DNA of 64,000 nt from Triops longicaudatus (GCA_022885665.1 JAGQDJ010000141.1:62001-126000); one strand, 5' to 3'; shown: positions 11,271 through 24,426, counted from the first letter of the stretch. A program made the numbers and translations. Notes: a model not told the origin generated them from the sequence alone.

Positions 11271-12403
11271 GTGGTTTGTTTTGGTTATGAAAAACGCATG
11301 GTGACCAACAGGCTTTTCATCTTACTCGAACTTGACTCATGCGAAAATTCAGAATACAAGATCCAAGAAACCGCGTAAGGCGAGATTACATAAGACTGTA
11401 CCAGAGGTAGAAATTTTTCTCAGTATCGGCAAGATCTTTTCCTCGCAAACGGGCATTTTGTAATGAAGCAGGATCCTATCAAAACAATTTATGGGTTGGA
11501 TTTTAGAACCAATATAAATCCCCATGACGGTGGTTTTCGCCGTACAGGCATGGATTGCTATTGAGGACTTGGACAAACCGAAATCGATTGGGGAACTTGT
11601 GGCGTTGAGTGTGAGCTGGTTTCTCGCTGCGCTTGTCTTGAATTTCTTAGCGTATGCCGAATATTCTTTCGTGGTTCTCATCATGAACGATCCTAATTTG
11701 TTTTCTATAACCAACCCGTTGCTTTAGGTTTTATGGAATACCATGCCACTCTCCATGTAAGTAATCATATTGTGCAGCATGAGCCGACTTCGTCAATTCT
11801 TTCGATTTGTAATGAGCTTTCGTGGCCGGCGTGTACTTTTACAGCAGCACTATGTTCAATACCAACAGAAAACCATCATAGTTTCGCAATACGCAATTAT
11901 TTTGGCATTTCAAGTAACGTCAGAAGTAGGCCTTATAGTTTTATAGATCAGTATCCAAACACGGCACCACTACTAACTACCATTCCAATCTTTCAACATT
12001 GGCCGCTATGGTACATCGCTTTCAATGTACAGTTTCATTGTGAATTACACGTGATAGCAGGCTTACTCGCCATTAATCTTGGCCTAGGCTTCGTGTTTTA
12101 TTGTTTAAACTTCCGGTTCCGCAGTCTGACCGTGTGAACCATACAGTGATTAGATGTCAATTGTCACGTAGTAGCTACCTTTTACGCAGTCCCTTTTGAC
12201 CGTTGTTTTCTTTGCTTGAAAACTTGCGACACCAAAGTTTGGCAAATATGTGTAATACACAGCCTGAAGAAGCTGGGTTTCGTAGGATTAGGGATAGGAT
12301 TCCCCGATTGGATCGAAGAAGTACCTCTGATGAGGGACAAAATAAGCAGGAAACATGTGTATTTACTCGAACGGCTCCTAATATTACCTTAAAGACATAC
12401 TAA
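11271..12403 (+). other. Possible unrecognised multi-exon membrane-protein gene
   Basis: Several plus-strand frames look protein-like but no complete model could be built. At 11524-11727 a frame contains a strongly hydrophobic stretch (SWFLAALVLNFLAYAEY) after a GTACAG acceptor-like site. A frame at 11780-11945 reads a basic segment followed by IIVSQYAIILAFQVTSEVG. The frame ending at 12137 contains VIAGLLAINLGLGFVFYCLNF. The frame ending at 12403 is hydrophilic (RIRDRIPRLDRRSTSDEG) and would suit a cytoplasmic tail. Candidate donors (GTAAGT at 11759) and acceptors exist, but I could not join them in frame. It could be a four-TM protein, a receptor pseudogene or chance. No family is recognised. 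Confidence 0.25.
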
Positions 12404-13625
12404 ACTTTCATTATTGTTACTTAATTTAAATGAACAGAAATTGCTTGTTTTACCACCTATGGCTATTCATGTTTGGCAACTCCGAATTTCTAGCTGTCTC
12501 TAAATATTACACTCCTTGTAGTCATTTCGAAAGATAAGATTGCAGTCGTTCATAAATACGATGAATAAATTTGAGCCAAAACTTATTTTTTACTTGAACA
12601 GTTAAATGGGTAGCTTTTGCCAAGAATTATCCAACGGCCTTCTATGTCTGCGTTCCAATCTTTCGATCAAACATTTCATGTCACGTAGAATTCCATTTGG
12701 GAAACTAGAATTGTTGATTGAAATGTCAGTGACCTTATAAATTTTCCTTTTGGGCAATATCTTGATGAATAGTCCCAATCGTGAAAACAATACAAGGCAA
12801 AATTGATAGTACGCTAACCGTAAAAGGTTCCATATAGTGATTATGTTCACATAGTAGTTCATCCCAGAGAATCAAAATACCCAGCAAAGTTAGTCTGTGT
12901 TCGGGTTATCCCGTTTCTCCGATGTGGATCAGGTGCTCACACTTCGGGAGTTAAATCTAAAGCTAAACTGCACACACCCGACTTTTAACAGATATTCCTA
13001 CAATTTGAGAAATTATTACACAGGTCCCAAACGAAATATTACTGAAGTAGTTCTATACCGCAGCTGTTATATTTTCGTACAATTATGAATAAGCCAATTT
13101 CAACTCTATTTTAATATGTATTTCACTTTTCGCAATAAAATCTACAATTTCTTCGTTTACCAAGCCAGCATCCCACTGTCTGACCAAAGGAATCACAGCC
13201 CGAAAAGGTAAAAAATATGACAACAGTCTTGGTGAAAATTGTACGATAACACAATGACAAAGGCTCCTTGAAATGGTCACATTTGTGGTCAAAATATCCC
13301 ATAATTTCAGTAGGCTGTTTCCATACGAAAACCCTCCTCTAGTCAGCAATTTGTAGCATCTAATGCCCCCGAAGAACTGAACACATGAAAAGCGTCATAA
13401 TATTGTAGCTACTGAAAACCCTCTTCCGTATAGCTTCTTTTTTTTTTTGCATTGAAGTGCATTGGTTTCAAAATCCAATGGTTATACAGGTAATAATATG
13501 TAAACAAGTTTTATCCATTTGAAACAACCCCCTTCACATGCTTTGTACTGCACTGCAATCTCGGTCAAATTCGTATGACAGGAATTACATCCCTAAACAA
13601 GACATAAAACAATGGCCTTTTGGGA
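12404..13625. other. Intergenic DNA, downstream of the KLF gene
   Basis: Minus-strand frames at 12602-12862 and 13083-13349 are open but have no recognised domain and no convincing splice partners. The part adjoining 13626 should hold the 3' UTR of the zinc-finger gene. Confidence 0.4.
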
Positions 13626-15511
13626 TCAATATTCCTTTTGCAGCAGGTGTTGAGCCAACAGTTTGCGAGACGCCACTTGCCAGGCTAATGGCTTTTGCTC
13701 CCTGGCGTGTCGTTTGACGTGTTTGGTCAAGTGATCCGAACGCATAAAACGACGACTGCAAGCCGGGCATACAAACTTCTTTTCTCCAGTATGCGTACGC
13801 TTATGACGAGATAATTCGTCTGAGCGCGAAAACCTGCGCTCGCAGCCTTCCCAGCTACAAACGAACGGCTTCTCACCTGGAAACAATCGTAACATTAGTG
13901 TATCTATTCGCAGCAAGGCTTACAGAAGGTTCTACACGCAATCAAATAACACTAACTTACCTGTATGAGTACGCATATGAGCCTTCAGATGCGACGATTT
14001 GAAGTAATTCTTGCCACAGCCCTCAAAGTGGCACTCGAAAATTCGCTTCCGAGGATCAGTTTCTTTAGCAGCAGGAGGCGCAGGCCCAGTCTCGCAACCA
14101 AACGCAGGCGAAGTAGGAGGCGGGGTCAAAATCATAGAAGGCTGGACCAGTGCTATATTTTCTAGCCCAGGTCCCAAAGGCGTTAACACAAGATAAGGAG
14201 TCTGTCGTGAACCGGTGGGTACGTACAGACCCTTTCCAACAGAGGCGTTTGCCAGCAAATTGGCATTCGGCTTTGGCGACTGAAAGGTAGTCAGTTTAGG
14301 GGCAATAGGCTTGGGATACATCGTGAGATTCTTCGGTGCAACAGGAGCCATGGGCCACGGTGAAATGGCGAATGGGAGATGAGGCTGATTCATGTGATGA
14401 TTAGTGTGATGCGGATTTTGTTGCTTCGGAGGTTGAATGAAATACACAGATTTGGACATAGCTCCTTCTCTATTCGTATCCTTGTTGGCCACGAAGATTT
14501 CTTCTTTGCCAGTGCTCATCGCCTTGACGAGCCGATCCGTATTCTTATTTTCCACGAAATAAACTTCAGCTCCGTCATAGGTCACCTGCAAATAAAGAAA
14601 CAAAATCAACATGAAACCACTGCAAGTAAAAGCACAGGGTACGCTGCAAGTACAGAGTGACTAAGCGATATACAGTTTATCCATTTGGACATGTGAACAC
14701 TACTTGATCACATTTGCCCTTCGTACCTAACTACTGCATGTAGTCCGAACAGGCTACCAAGAGCTTGGAGATAAGCTTACCTATCTTTTTCAAGTTTTTA
14801 TGACTCTCTTGTTCATTATTCCTTTTTCTACGGGTAGAAAACAGAGAAACACTTACCAAGTCACCTAGGCCAGTCTGCGATCCACTAGCCTTAGGTTGGT
14901 TCACCGGCTCCGGCCCAAAACAGGCACGCTTATACTCCTGAGACTTGTCCTTCTTTACTTTAGGTTTTTCTTCCGCTTCTTCTTCGCTAGTCGAAAGATA
15001 GGCAGGGCTCGTAGTACCGTCTTTACGGGCGTGCATTATTACCGATACGGGCATTGCTGTTAGGTTACCAGGACTCGGCGTGCGAGGGGGCGTCAAAGTT
15101 AGTAAACCCTATCAATGTCAAATAATTTCAATATTTTGACACTCTTACAGAAAGATAAATAGATAGTATTCCTATTTTTTACAGTTTTTCCTTACCTTAG
15201 CCATGTCCGTATCAAGACCACGCCCCGTCAGCGGCGATGTAGCTTCTTCCCAATCCATACTCTCGCCTTCTTCTTGTGTGGGTGGTGTAGGCGGAGTCTG
15301 GCTAACCCTACGTTGCTCCGAAAATTTTATCAAAGTTTGGACAGCTTCCATATCCACTTGCCGGTCCTTGAATTAGAAAAAGTAAAATGCAAAAGAAAAA
15401 ATGTTAAATGTCGTTGGATAACGTCATATCACATGTTCGTTCCAATACCCTTTTCTTGAGCGGTAAGCGCTGTAAGAATGTGGAACGAAACCGCGAATTC
15501 ACCATTGCCAT
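13626..15511 (-). CDS. Krueppel-like zinc-finger factor, KLF10/11 (TIEG/cabut) type
   Basis: Five exons (15449-15511, 15196-15366, 14857-15108, 13961-14585, 13626-13876) give 453 residues. Three C-terminal C2H2 fingers (about 347-430) carry the Sp/KLF spacing, with KSSHLKAHMRTHTG, RSDELSRHKRTHTGEKKF and RRFMRSDHLTKHVKRH. The second linker HTGEKKF and RFMRSDHLTKH are typical of KLF10/11. Near the N-terminus, EAVQTLIKFS (residues 28-37) resembles the Sin3-interaction helix of that subfamily, followed by proline-rich TPPTPP motifs. The expected role is a nuclear GC-box/CACCC-binding repressor or activator; Drosophila cabut acts downstream of sugar, TGF-beta and circadian signals. The finger-1 to finger-2 linker is split by an 84-bp phase-1 intron. 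An in-phase alternative first exon lies at 16936-17064. Confidence 0.92.
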
Positions 15512-16935
15512 TGTTTAGTCATTCACTGTCTAGCGAATCTACGAGCTATCCCTTACGTAATAGAATGACCGAACGAAATTTTCCAAGGAGTGTGAGAAAA
15601 ACTAATCACATGTGTCCTGGACGAGAGTCTAATCAAGCCTGAGGGTTCGAGTATCGGGTACCTCCACTCCCCAGACTTATATTACTTGAAAGGGCGGGGG
15701 GAAATCGTTAAGAGGGGGAGGAGCATAGACAAACTAAAGGAGGCCACCAAGTTAGTAGTCAAGATCGCTCAGAAAACCCGAAGAGGTCAAAGTGCAAGCG
15801 GGGCTCTCTACACACCATGTCCACGTGACAGGTAATACAATAGTCCAAAAGGTAGCACATAGGCAATCACGTTCCTCATAAAGAAGGCGGAGCGTTCCTG
15901 AACTCTCTCTCCCGTCTACAGCTCGGCTGGCAACCGATATAACGCTCTATGTTAATGACCTCCGCCAATTGAAGAAAAGAAGCCAAAAACTTTTTCATGA
16001 AAATAAAAAGAAACCGAGAAAAAAAGATTTTGATATCTACTCATATTTTGCTCAAAAGTTACAAAGGGAATTTCGACTTAATTTTAATTTGCTATACTTC
16101 TACCAAACAACCTCTGAAGATACCTAACGCGTTTTCACAAGTTTCGCGTTTTCTTTTCTTTTTTTTTTTCTTCCTTGCGCAAAAAATAGAGTCCCTTAGT
16201 AACAAGTATTCAACCGGAATACGAAGTCCGGACTGGGGCCCTTAAACGCTTAATGAGACTACCCTTTTTCCGCGGAACTAATCATTCATGCAATGTAGAA
16301 AGGGCAGAAATTGATATGCAAAACTCGACTCTACCAACAAAAAAAATGTGCGACAAGACTAAAGATGTCACGATTACGCTTATATAACTCCTTCCGAAAC
16401 CGGACATCTCTAGATGAGTCCCAGTTTTTTTCTAACTTTTTTTTTAAAAAAAATCCCCACAACCTCAAAGGCTAAATTAAGAATCGAACCTTGGACGCGT
16501 CTAAGAAGCTTGGGCCAATTGCCAATGCTAGTGTCGTGACAAACCCTAATTTCAGTCTAATGTATAGCATACCGCGGAGAAAAAAATCGCAATTTAGGAT
16601 ATATGTTAACCTGCAGCGTCTAGCGAAAGAATAAGGGCAAGTGTTAGGACGCAGGCAGAAAAGACCTCATAAAAATTATACTTTCCATACGTATACACCT
16701 GCGAATCACGTGAAATGAGCCTGGTGTCGCCAACGGAAGTTCAGGCCTGCGCTCCCAACTAAAAAAGCGTGAACACCTAAACCAACAGGTGTGCTGCTTT
16801 GCAACATTTCTTATCCAAAGTTGGGTACGCTGGCGAGACGATGATACAAAATTCAGCAAGCATTAAGTCGATAAGACTCCTGATTGCTATTACTATGACC
16901 CGGCATTCCCCGATTAAGAAAAAAAGTAAACTTAC
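15512..16935. other. KLF upstream region / probable first intron of the long isoform
   Basis: No other coding exon was seen. It would act as promoter for the proximal first exon and as intron for transcripts started at 17.0 kb. A CACGTG lies at about 15823 and another at about 16707. T- and A-runs occur at 16150-16170 and 16431-16450. Confidence 0.45.
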
Positions 16936-17064
16936 TTTAGATAATGACGCACATGTCGGCGGCGTCGGGAGAGAGAAATTCACAATTTGTGATTCCGCAG
17001 CAGGATTTGTAATATCCAATTCAGGAGTATAACTTGACTCGGCTCTTTCGTTGTCTACGCACAT
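16936..17064 (-). CDS. Probable alternative first coding exon of the KLF10/11-like gene
   Basis: This is a 43-codon open exon beginning with the ATG at 17064 (MCVDNERAESSYTPELD) and ending LSK just before a strong GTAAGT donor. The exon ends in phase 0, exactly as the proximal first exon (15449-15511) does. Splicing to the shared exon 2 at 15366 would therefore stay in frame and place the Sin3-helix segment directly after this peptide. It contains LPTPPT, in keeping with the proline-rich style of the KLF N-terminus. Alternatively it belongs to an unrelated short gene; no other partner exon was found. Confidence 0.55.
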
Positions 17065-19443
17065 CTTCTGCAATTTGACTCGTAGGCCTTCAGCGCAAGT
17101 TTCACTTCACAATGCACGTTCCCGAAATGACTCAAATTTGAGAAAAATATACGTAATCGAAGAAAGCTGTGTTGCGATCTGGTCTTACACGCTGCGTTTA
17201 CCTAATTAAAACAATGTTCAGGGATCACAGTGTGTTGTTTTGTTTTCGAATTCCCTTTTTCCTACCGTGGCCAGAAAGTGGGAAAGAAGCAGGCGTTGCA
17301 GATGTGATGAGGTTTTAACCCAATGGGTTAATTTTCCAGTACGACACGCCCCATGCCAACAATTCAGGTTCGGTCATGATCACCACATGAACGCGTGATC
17401 AGGACCGGGTGTTCACGTGCACCTAGCATGGAGTACTGTATTACCTCCATGTCTGGGATCCCACACAAGACCCCCGGAGTCCTGCGGAACCCACCCCCTT
17501 TTTCCCACCAACGAGAGCTGGACGCCTGCGTTACCGCACGCAATCCAACACACTATAGTACTCGCTATAGTGAGGTTCGCTGCATTCGTATTCCTATTCT
17601 TCCTCTCGTGAGATAATCACTGGGACAAGGCCAACTTCTCAGCTTTATACTGGAGTATACTGGTTTTTCTCAAAACTAAGCATAGCTTTCCTGTGAGGTT
17701 GTCATCAGGAGGGAGGGGGGGGGTGACTTCTCGGAAAGTCTTTGAAGGAAAATACATTTCGCAACACAAAAACGAGCCTACCTGTTTCTTGAAACAGAAA
17801 AACAAGTCTTTGGAAATCAGGGATGGACCTTGTCCTCTTGCACCCTGGAAACAAAAATATTTGGGGCCCATAAAAATACAAATATTTTTCCTGGGTTTCC
17901 GTACCAAGTAAAGCATATGGGTCAGGGTGCGCGAAATGCAATTTAGCCTGTCTACGGCAAGCTGAGCGAAACGTTGTCCAAGTTGCATCAGGAACTGGTT
18001 GTCGTTTTATTGAAGTTTTTCTTGTAATTCTAGGTTAACGGTAGGAAGTATGGTTCGAGGATTGCTTGAGGCGTGCAAACTAGGTCGTTTTGCATAGGAT
18101 GTATTGCATCAGCGAACCACTCCGAAACGGACAATCCAGTAGTTTGTAATTGGTCCTGATTGACGATTGAGGCCCCTTTTACGGGCCTCCAATTGTGACC
18201 TTCGTGTTACGTGTGCATCGGTTCAAATAGAAAAGTTTTCCTTTAATTATGTAACTGTCGAAACTTTCTTTGGGAGAATCGATATCTTACAATATTAACA
18301 ACAAACACAAAAAACTTCGCCATTCGACTTTGTTTCTATTGTTAAAGTTGTTAATGCCTAGCACTCAAATCAAACAAGCTAGATCTCATTTACATCCAAT
18401 CGAGAATTCCCAAGTTATTCGAGAGATAACGTGAAAACGAAAATTACGTAAACGGAACTATGTTTTACATGTGTAAGATAGGGGTGCGTCCCACCTACTG
18501 TACTTGAAAAGCTTACTCTTTTTGGATATCTTTTTAGACAATGTATATAATTTTAATTGTGCACACCCACAAAGGGTTTCCTGATACTATCTGTGCAACT
18601 TTGAAATTGATATCGTCTGCAAATACGGAAACTTGCAAATTAACTTAGTTTTGGCATTATGCATATCCGAAGTTCTTTTATTTTTCTCGTTCGTTTCCTT
18701 TCTTATTTGTTTTGCTCTCTTAACGCTTTTATACGCGTAAGAAATATTTCCCTGAAGGGACTGCGTTACGCCACTAAATAACGGTAGTGTTATTATCCGT
18801 GTCTATCAGTCTGTGATCCAAATAATCGTGATCAACAAGGCACGCGAATAGCGAATTTTTTTGCCGTGAATTGAGAGTTAATCTAAAAAATTTCGTCCGC
18901 GAATACCGAAACAGCGCATGCGGGAGCTATGAATGAGGAACTTTGACAGTACTGTACAATTCGTATTTACTTTACATTAACAAATTGAAGTTGGAACAAC
19001 ACGTATGGGACGTCGACTTAGCTCCTTAGATATGTGTAAGCTATATCACTTACCCTTTCACGAAGGACACAAGTTGTACGAGAAGAATATTTAGAGCTTC
19101 TCTGCAACCGCTTTTCATTATAATTTAGCCGAAACAAAGGAAAACGAATCCAGTCGTTTGCCAGAATGTGTTAGATACAGATGTCTTAGCCTTTTGTGAA
19201 AGCAAGTCAATTTCGAAAGTTGTTCTTTAGGTCCTGTGACCCATTCCAATTAAGCTGTCCTATTCAAGTTGCAAAAAATTTACAGTAATTTAACTGCATA
19301 CGAATGAGATGTTCTTATGTACTGCTTATATTTTAAAAGCATTCTCTAGTCTCAAATTTGATAGGACAAAAATTTTTTGGCGAGAAACTTAAAATACCAA
19401 TCATAAGCCTATGTGATTTAGGTTTCGAAGAGTCTAGTTAAAC
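17065..19443. other. Intergenic DNA, no gene recognised
   Basis: This presumably holds the promoter for the distal KLF exon. Minor structures are a perfect 8-bp inverted repeat with 6-nt loop at 17551-17572 (CACTATAG..CTATAGTG) and a G-rich tract at 17709-17724 that could form a G-quadruplex. An exon-like minus-strand stretch near 17775-17850 has both splice signals (TTTCCAG and CAGGTAGG) but no recognisable product. Nothing is seen in 18000-19443. Confidence 0.4.
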
Positions 19444-20358
19444 CAGTGTTTCTTAATAGTTTTCGCCCATTACCCAGAATCACCTATGAGAAACCCTCTA
19501 TTATTTTTTTTTTTAAAAAAAGGAACCACAAGGGAATTACACGCTAAAAGATTAAGGCAAATTTTGCACAAATATTCAACTTTTCCTCGTGAAGTTTTCG
19601 ACAGTAAATTCTAGATCATAGCATCTGACACAGTTCGTCGAAAATCTTGAAAAAAATTCATTGAATAAATTTATTAGAAAAATCCCACATTTAAGATTTT
19701 TGGGAAACGAGTCAATCGGTAATTTAACTTGAATGCTCGTTAGAGCCGTTCTTAAGGTACTTTCTTAAAAAAGAATAAAATTCGAATTTTCAGTTAGCGA
19801 TGAAGTTATAACATGTTAAAATTGCCTCAACTTCTCAAGTAATTATTCCGAAACCAACTGGAAGGTATGACTTCTATTTTAATCAAAGACATGAGTTAAA
19901 AGTTGTTTAAATGTAAACTCAAAATTAATTTTCGAAAAATCTTTCTCTAAAAACATCGAAATTCTACACGCTTGTTACAAATTTGCTAAGGCGTTTTGTA
20001 AAGTATTTGACGGTGCGCCTTAACAATCACTATATGTAGATCTAAATTTAGTTTCAGAAATTGATATTAAAAGGTTGAGCAATTTTGGGAAAAGAGCCTA
20101 AACTGTTAAATAGATAAGACCCCCATACTTCGGTTAGGCAGCACGTAGCCTTCAAACGATAATACTTTAACTGTAAGCACAACTAAATTGGCAGGAAGGA
20201 AAAATCTTATTTCCGCATTCCAGCTCTTTCGAACAAATATTCTCACAAACAAGCTTTAAGAAATTTTATTTTCGAGTCCCTTCAGATGGACTCCGTTACC
20301 CAAATCCAAGCGGCTTTTACAGAAATTTTGATAACTTACCCACTGTTGAGAAGCATTT
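19444..20358. mobile_element. Non-autonomous hAT-like element, copy 1
   Basis: The left end is CAGTGTTTCTTAATAGTTTT and the right end, read on the minus strand, AAATGCTTCTCAACAGT. This is an imperfect terminal inverted repeat of the CAGTG-TTCTCAA type common in hAT transposons. Flanks AGTTAAAC (19436-19443) and CGTTATAC (20359-20366) agree at 6 of 8 positions, a decayed 8-bp target-site duplication as hAT makes. The 915 bp carry no transposase frame. A colinear, diverged copy lies at 25743-26690 in the same orientation. Confidence 0.8.
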
Positions 20359-21383
20359 CGTTATACTAATTCGTCCCTCCAACCTCCAATATGGATAGGG
20401 CCCCTGGAGTTCGAAAAATGTTGAAAAAACTCTAAACGAATTCAACTGGCATCTTTGGACACAAATAAAATGAATTGAACTGACTCAAATACTTACGATG
20501 AAACATCAGCTGGTTGACTACATGAAAACTGTTCTGAATTCACTAAGAATTGTCCTGCCTCAGCCTTGAATTTCCGCAGGGCTGAGTGACCCTATATTTT
20601 GGTCGATAACTCATACTAAGCCAAGCGCATATTAAGCCAGGGTTCACTCGTAACTCGAACCTCATGTTGTGACAGATAATTTATTGTAAACCGAGGCTCG
20701 AATGCATTAACATAAAAATTATTAAGTACACAAGACGTGATTGAAAAGACAAGAAATTCTTTAGTTATAATTTCTTCTCATACCTTGCTGATAAAAACTT
20801 CTTATTCCTTCTTTCGTAGCTTCTCTATATTTCCCTAACTACAATTATTTCTTGAACAACAGCCTTGAAAATTTTCAGATCATAAATCGTAACCGAAGTG
20901 CAGTCGAGTAGTCCAACGTTACCTGCATTGCAAATTGAGGCGTTTATGGCAGGAGTCATTGCATCAGCAAAAGTCGCTTGACCTTTTCTGAGCTTTGTGT
21001 TTTTATTATAAAAAAACTCCAAGTAAAAGAAAGGAACGTAACACTACGGGAGAGAGGAGGAGGAAGTCCAAAGTGCCAAAGTTTAAGTCATACTGCGAAA
21101 CCTCTTTTAATACTAAATCCGCTTTGGCATACTGATAAGGGTGATTGAGAAGGCAATTGGGTTGCGGCAAAGTTCTTTCTTCATTGTATAATCTGAGTAG
21201 AATTGCTGCCCAAGTCACGTGTTCTTGAAAAATGTGTATAGTGGACCAATAGGTCAGAGTCACGTAACCGCTCATTAGCGACTGTATCTAACGACCTCGT
21301 AAGAAAGTCGATTCCTGGCAAAATTATATTCTGGACATTTATTTTATTTTTTGGGGCTCAAGTAAAAATTTCTTCCGGTTTAT
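20359..21383. other. Intergenic DNA downstream of TAF5
   Basis: This is AT-rich DNA with no recognised gene. Open frames at 20825-21022 and 21006-21275 (minus) lack similarity that I know. The right part should contain the TAF5 3' UTR. Confidence 0.4.
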
Positions 21384-24300
21384 TTAGCATTCAAACATTC
21401 CCGCAGCGAGTAATAAATTACGTCGAGTAAAATGCAAAGCGAGGACAGGCGTGGCTTTGGTTGGGTATCGTCCTAAGCGAAAAGCGTCCACATTACGTTT
21501 GACATCCGGATTATGGGAAATGTTGACGTCCTCCAATGTAGATTCCTCTGTTAACTGTTGAAAGTTCCATAATAAAATGGAACAATCCAAACTTCCTGAA
21601 CACGCAATCCAAAAGTTACTTCTCTGACCCTCACGTGCCCTTTTTCGAAGTAAGGAAATCTACCTGTGGCTAAAATGGTCCCTTCTCTGCTAAAGCAAAG
21701 ACTGTAGATCGTATCTTGGTGACCTGTCAGTTCCGCCAAGAGATGACCGTGAGCCATATCCCAGATTAAAACTCGTCTGTCAGCGGCGCCAGATGCCAGG
21801 AAACGCCCATCCGTAGAAAAACACAACGTGTAAACGGTGCCCTTGATTATGTTCCAAAACAGCATAAGTATAATCTTTCTCTGGCACATGCTAAGTTTGA
21901 ATACATACTTTATGGCCAGTTAACAGTCGAACGCAAGTGCCTGTAGTGACATCCCACAGTCGCACACTGCGATCACTAGATCCTGTTGCGATGTAATTGG
22001 AATTTGGATGGAATCGCACACACTGGAATAAAAAGGATCACAATAGACAAAATTCAGTTCCACATAAAGTATCCTTTTTAATAAGTACATCAACATCTGC
22101 ATAATGGCCAGCCAGAAGCCGTAAAGGTTGGTGGTGATCTGTTGCCCATAACCGCGCTGTACGGTCATGGCCCGCGGAGGCAAAGTAATAACCATGGGGT
22201 GAGAATTCTACGTCCCAAACTGGGTAACTATGTCCTCGGTAGACGACTAAACACGTCCATGTTTGCAAGCTCCATAGCCTGACTACATGACACGAGACAA
22301 CGACAAGGTTTAGTATATAAAAAGTTAGTAAGCAAAATTGCAAGTACTGGAAGCGTCTTCCGAGGACGATAGTAAGGTGGCTCGATCCGGACTGAAACTT
22401 AGTGCGTAAACAGGACCCGTGTGTCCTAAAAGAAGACGTGTACTCTCAGCGTTGCGGTCATCCATCATACGCACGAGCACATCCTCTATTTACAAACAAC
22501 CAAAAGTAAAACAAAAACAATTATTACATAAAGAAAAAGTAAGGCACTTAGCACAACTTACATTAGAAATTTGAAGAACACAAAATAAGTACTAGACCAT
22601 CTAACGCAAGAAAATTTGAGGACAAAGCAGAAATGAGAACAAGTTGAAGAGTGAAGAATAGAAAAGAAAATATGACTCGAATTTCACACCTTTTTACACA
22701 GGCGGGAAACACTATAAAAAATAAACGCAGAAAAAGGTGGGAGTAAATAATTTTCTCAAAGATAAGTATGAAAATTACCAGCTTCTTTGTCGATATCGGT
22801 TAACTGATCTGCGGGTTTCATTCCACGAAGTTTCTGTGGTACTAAACTCCAAACTTTGACCCTTGAGTCCGAGAATCCTGCTGCCATTATGGATGAGTCC
22901 TCCGTAATTTCAATGCACGTAACCCTTCAATGTAAGAGCTTATCAAGTGGACAAACAAATCTGCTTTAACACATACGTTTCGGGTGAATTGAGCATTGTG
23001 TAAAAACAAATGGAAGGAAGTGTTTCGGGTCCTAGATTCACCCTTTTGGATGCTTCTCTCAAAGCTTTGATTTTTTCGAGTTTATCAATATCTCGCCTGG
23101 CAGAAACTCATAAATAATAAGTTCCAATAACATAAATACAAATTTACAAATCAGGTAAAGGTATGCGAGTGGCAGGAGGAGCATTAGGGTCATTTTTAGC
23201 TTTTTTCGAAAGCAAGGGATCTTTCTTGGGTTTCTTCTTTTTGGGTTTTTCGCCACCTTCTGGATTAGTTTCTTCCTCCTCTTCCTCTACCATTGTGAAC
23301 TGTATCTCTGGCTCTTTGAGCAGCCCATAAAACACCTTGGTCTTATTGACTACAGAAGAAAAGTATGGAATTTCATTGCGAACAACGACAACACACAACG
23401 GTATACTTTGTCGAACAGCTTCGCCTTCCATGGCACCGGCAGTGGAGTCAATCTGTGTTTTACCGCGCGGCACACCCTCATACATGTCAAGATAAAGGTG
23501 CTCTTGAATTATATTCATAACCAACTGGTTCTTTTTGTCTTGAATAAAACGTTTCAATACAGAATACGTATCTCGGGACATTCGTACAGTAAACTGGCTC
23601 GACCTTCAAGAACAAATCCGCTGCTATAACGATTCAAAGGATAGAGAAATAATACTTGAAGCTGTCAATAAGGTTATTCCCCGACATATGCTCCTTTTTG
23701 GTAACGTATGACAGCTTTTGGATGTCATCCAAGTAATAATCCTCTTGAGCTGGGCCATGTTTATTAATAAAGCGTATTGCTTGTTGGCTATGCCCGTTGT
23801 AGATCATCTCTAAGTACATGTGTACGAACAGCGGATAGGAGATCATGGATAACTCATGCTAAGAAAACAGATGCTTAAGGAGGAATCAAAACGTATAAAC
23901 AAACGACTGAAGTACCTTATACATGTCTAACGAGCTTTCTACAAACTTTCTATAGCTAGAATACGCTTCGTCATATGTGTCAGGGTCTCCTTCGCTTTGG
24001 TAAGCTGCAAAAACATTGCTAGCTTCTTGGTCCAATAATGAAACTGATCCCAAAGCATCTTGTTTTTGTTTGGCTTCTTTTTTCAGTAGCTCTTCTGTTT
24101 CCTAACAAATATTATAAAATATTATTTGAAAATCGCTACCTATTTCAAACATAAGAATTATGAATTACTTTGAGGTTGTATTTCTTCAAAAACTGGAGGA
24201 CTAACATTAACGATTCCTTGTCTGAAGAATTCGCATTCAGAATCTCGTTGTTGCTAGCATTTTCTGTTGTTGATTGATTCACTTCTTCCATAGGTTCTTC

Positions 24301-24426
24301 ACTTTCTGTAATATTGTCCGTTCCATCTGTCGGGTAATCACTGACTTGCTCTGTTGGATTATCTTGTGGGTAAGAGTCATAATTGTTAGTCAGGGCAAAA
24401 TCCGTTCCCTGTTGTTGTTCCGCCAT
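21384..24426 (-). CDS. Taf5: TFIID subunit TAF5
   Basis: Twelve exons: 24169-24426, 23916-24101, 23656-23858, 23407-23603, 23148-23349, 22977-23096, 22779-22924, 22348-22485, 22089-22282, 21909-22022, 21664-21841, 21384-21595. They give 715 residues, close to the Drosophila protein's length. An acidic, Asn/Gln-rich N-terminus precedes a LisH-like helix pair (LMLVLQFLKKYNLKETEELL, about 73-92) and the TAF5 NTD2 domain (HELSMISYPLFVHMYLE ... NKTKVFYGLLKEPEI). A Glu- then Lys-rich linker follows, then a C-terminal WD40 propeller (about 389-715; VRLWSLQTWTC, TARLWATDHHQPLR, LIWDMAHGHLLAELTGH). TAF5 scaffolds the TFIID core in the nucleus for RNA polymerase II initiation. Most introns are 51-68 bp, and the intron at 23350-23406 is 57 bp with no stop in frame. 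The gene is head-to-head with RpL41. Confidence 0.95.

Noticed and set aside
16470..16510. GGTTCGATTC on the minus strand, resembling a tRNA B box
   Set aside because: The flanking bases do not form a T-arm stem and no acceptor stem or A box fits, so it is not a tRNA gene.
17775..17850. Minus-strand stretch with good acceptor and donor signals, as an exon
   Set aside because: The open product is short, has no recognised similarity and no neighbouring partner exon. Signals of this quality occur by chance in AT-rich DNA.
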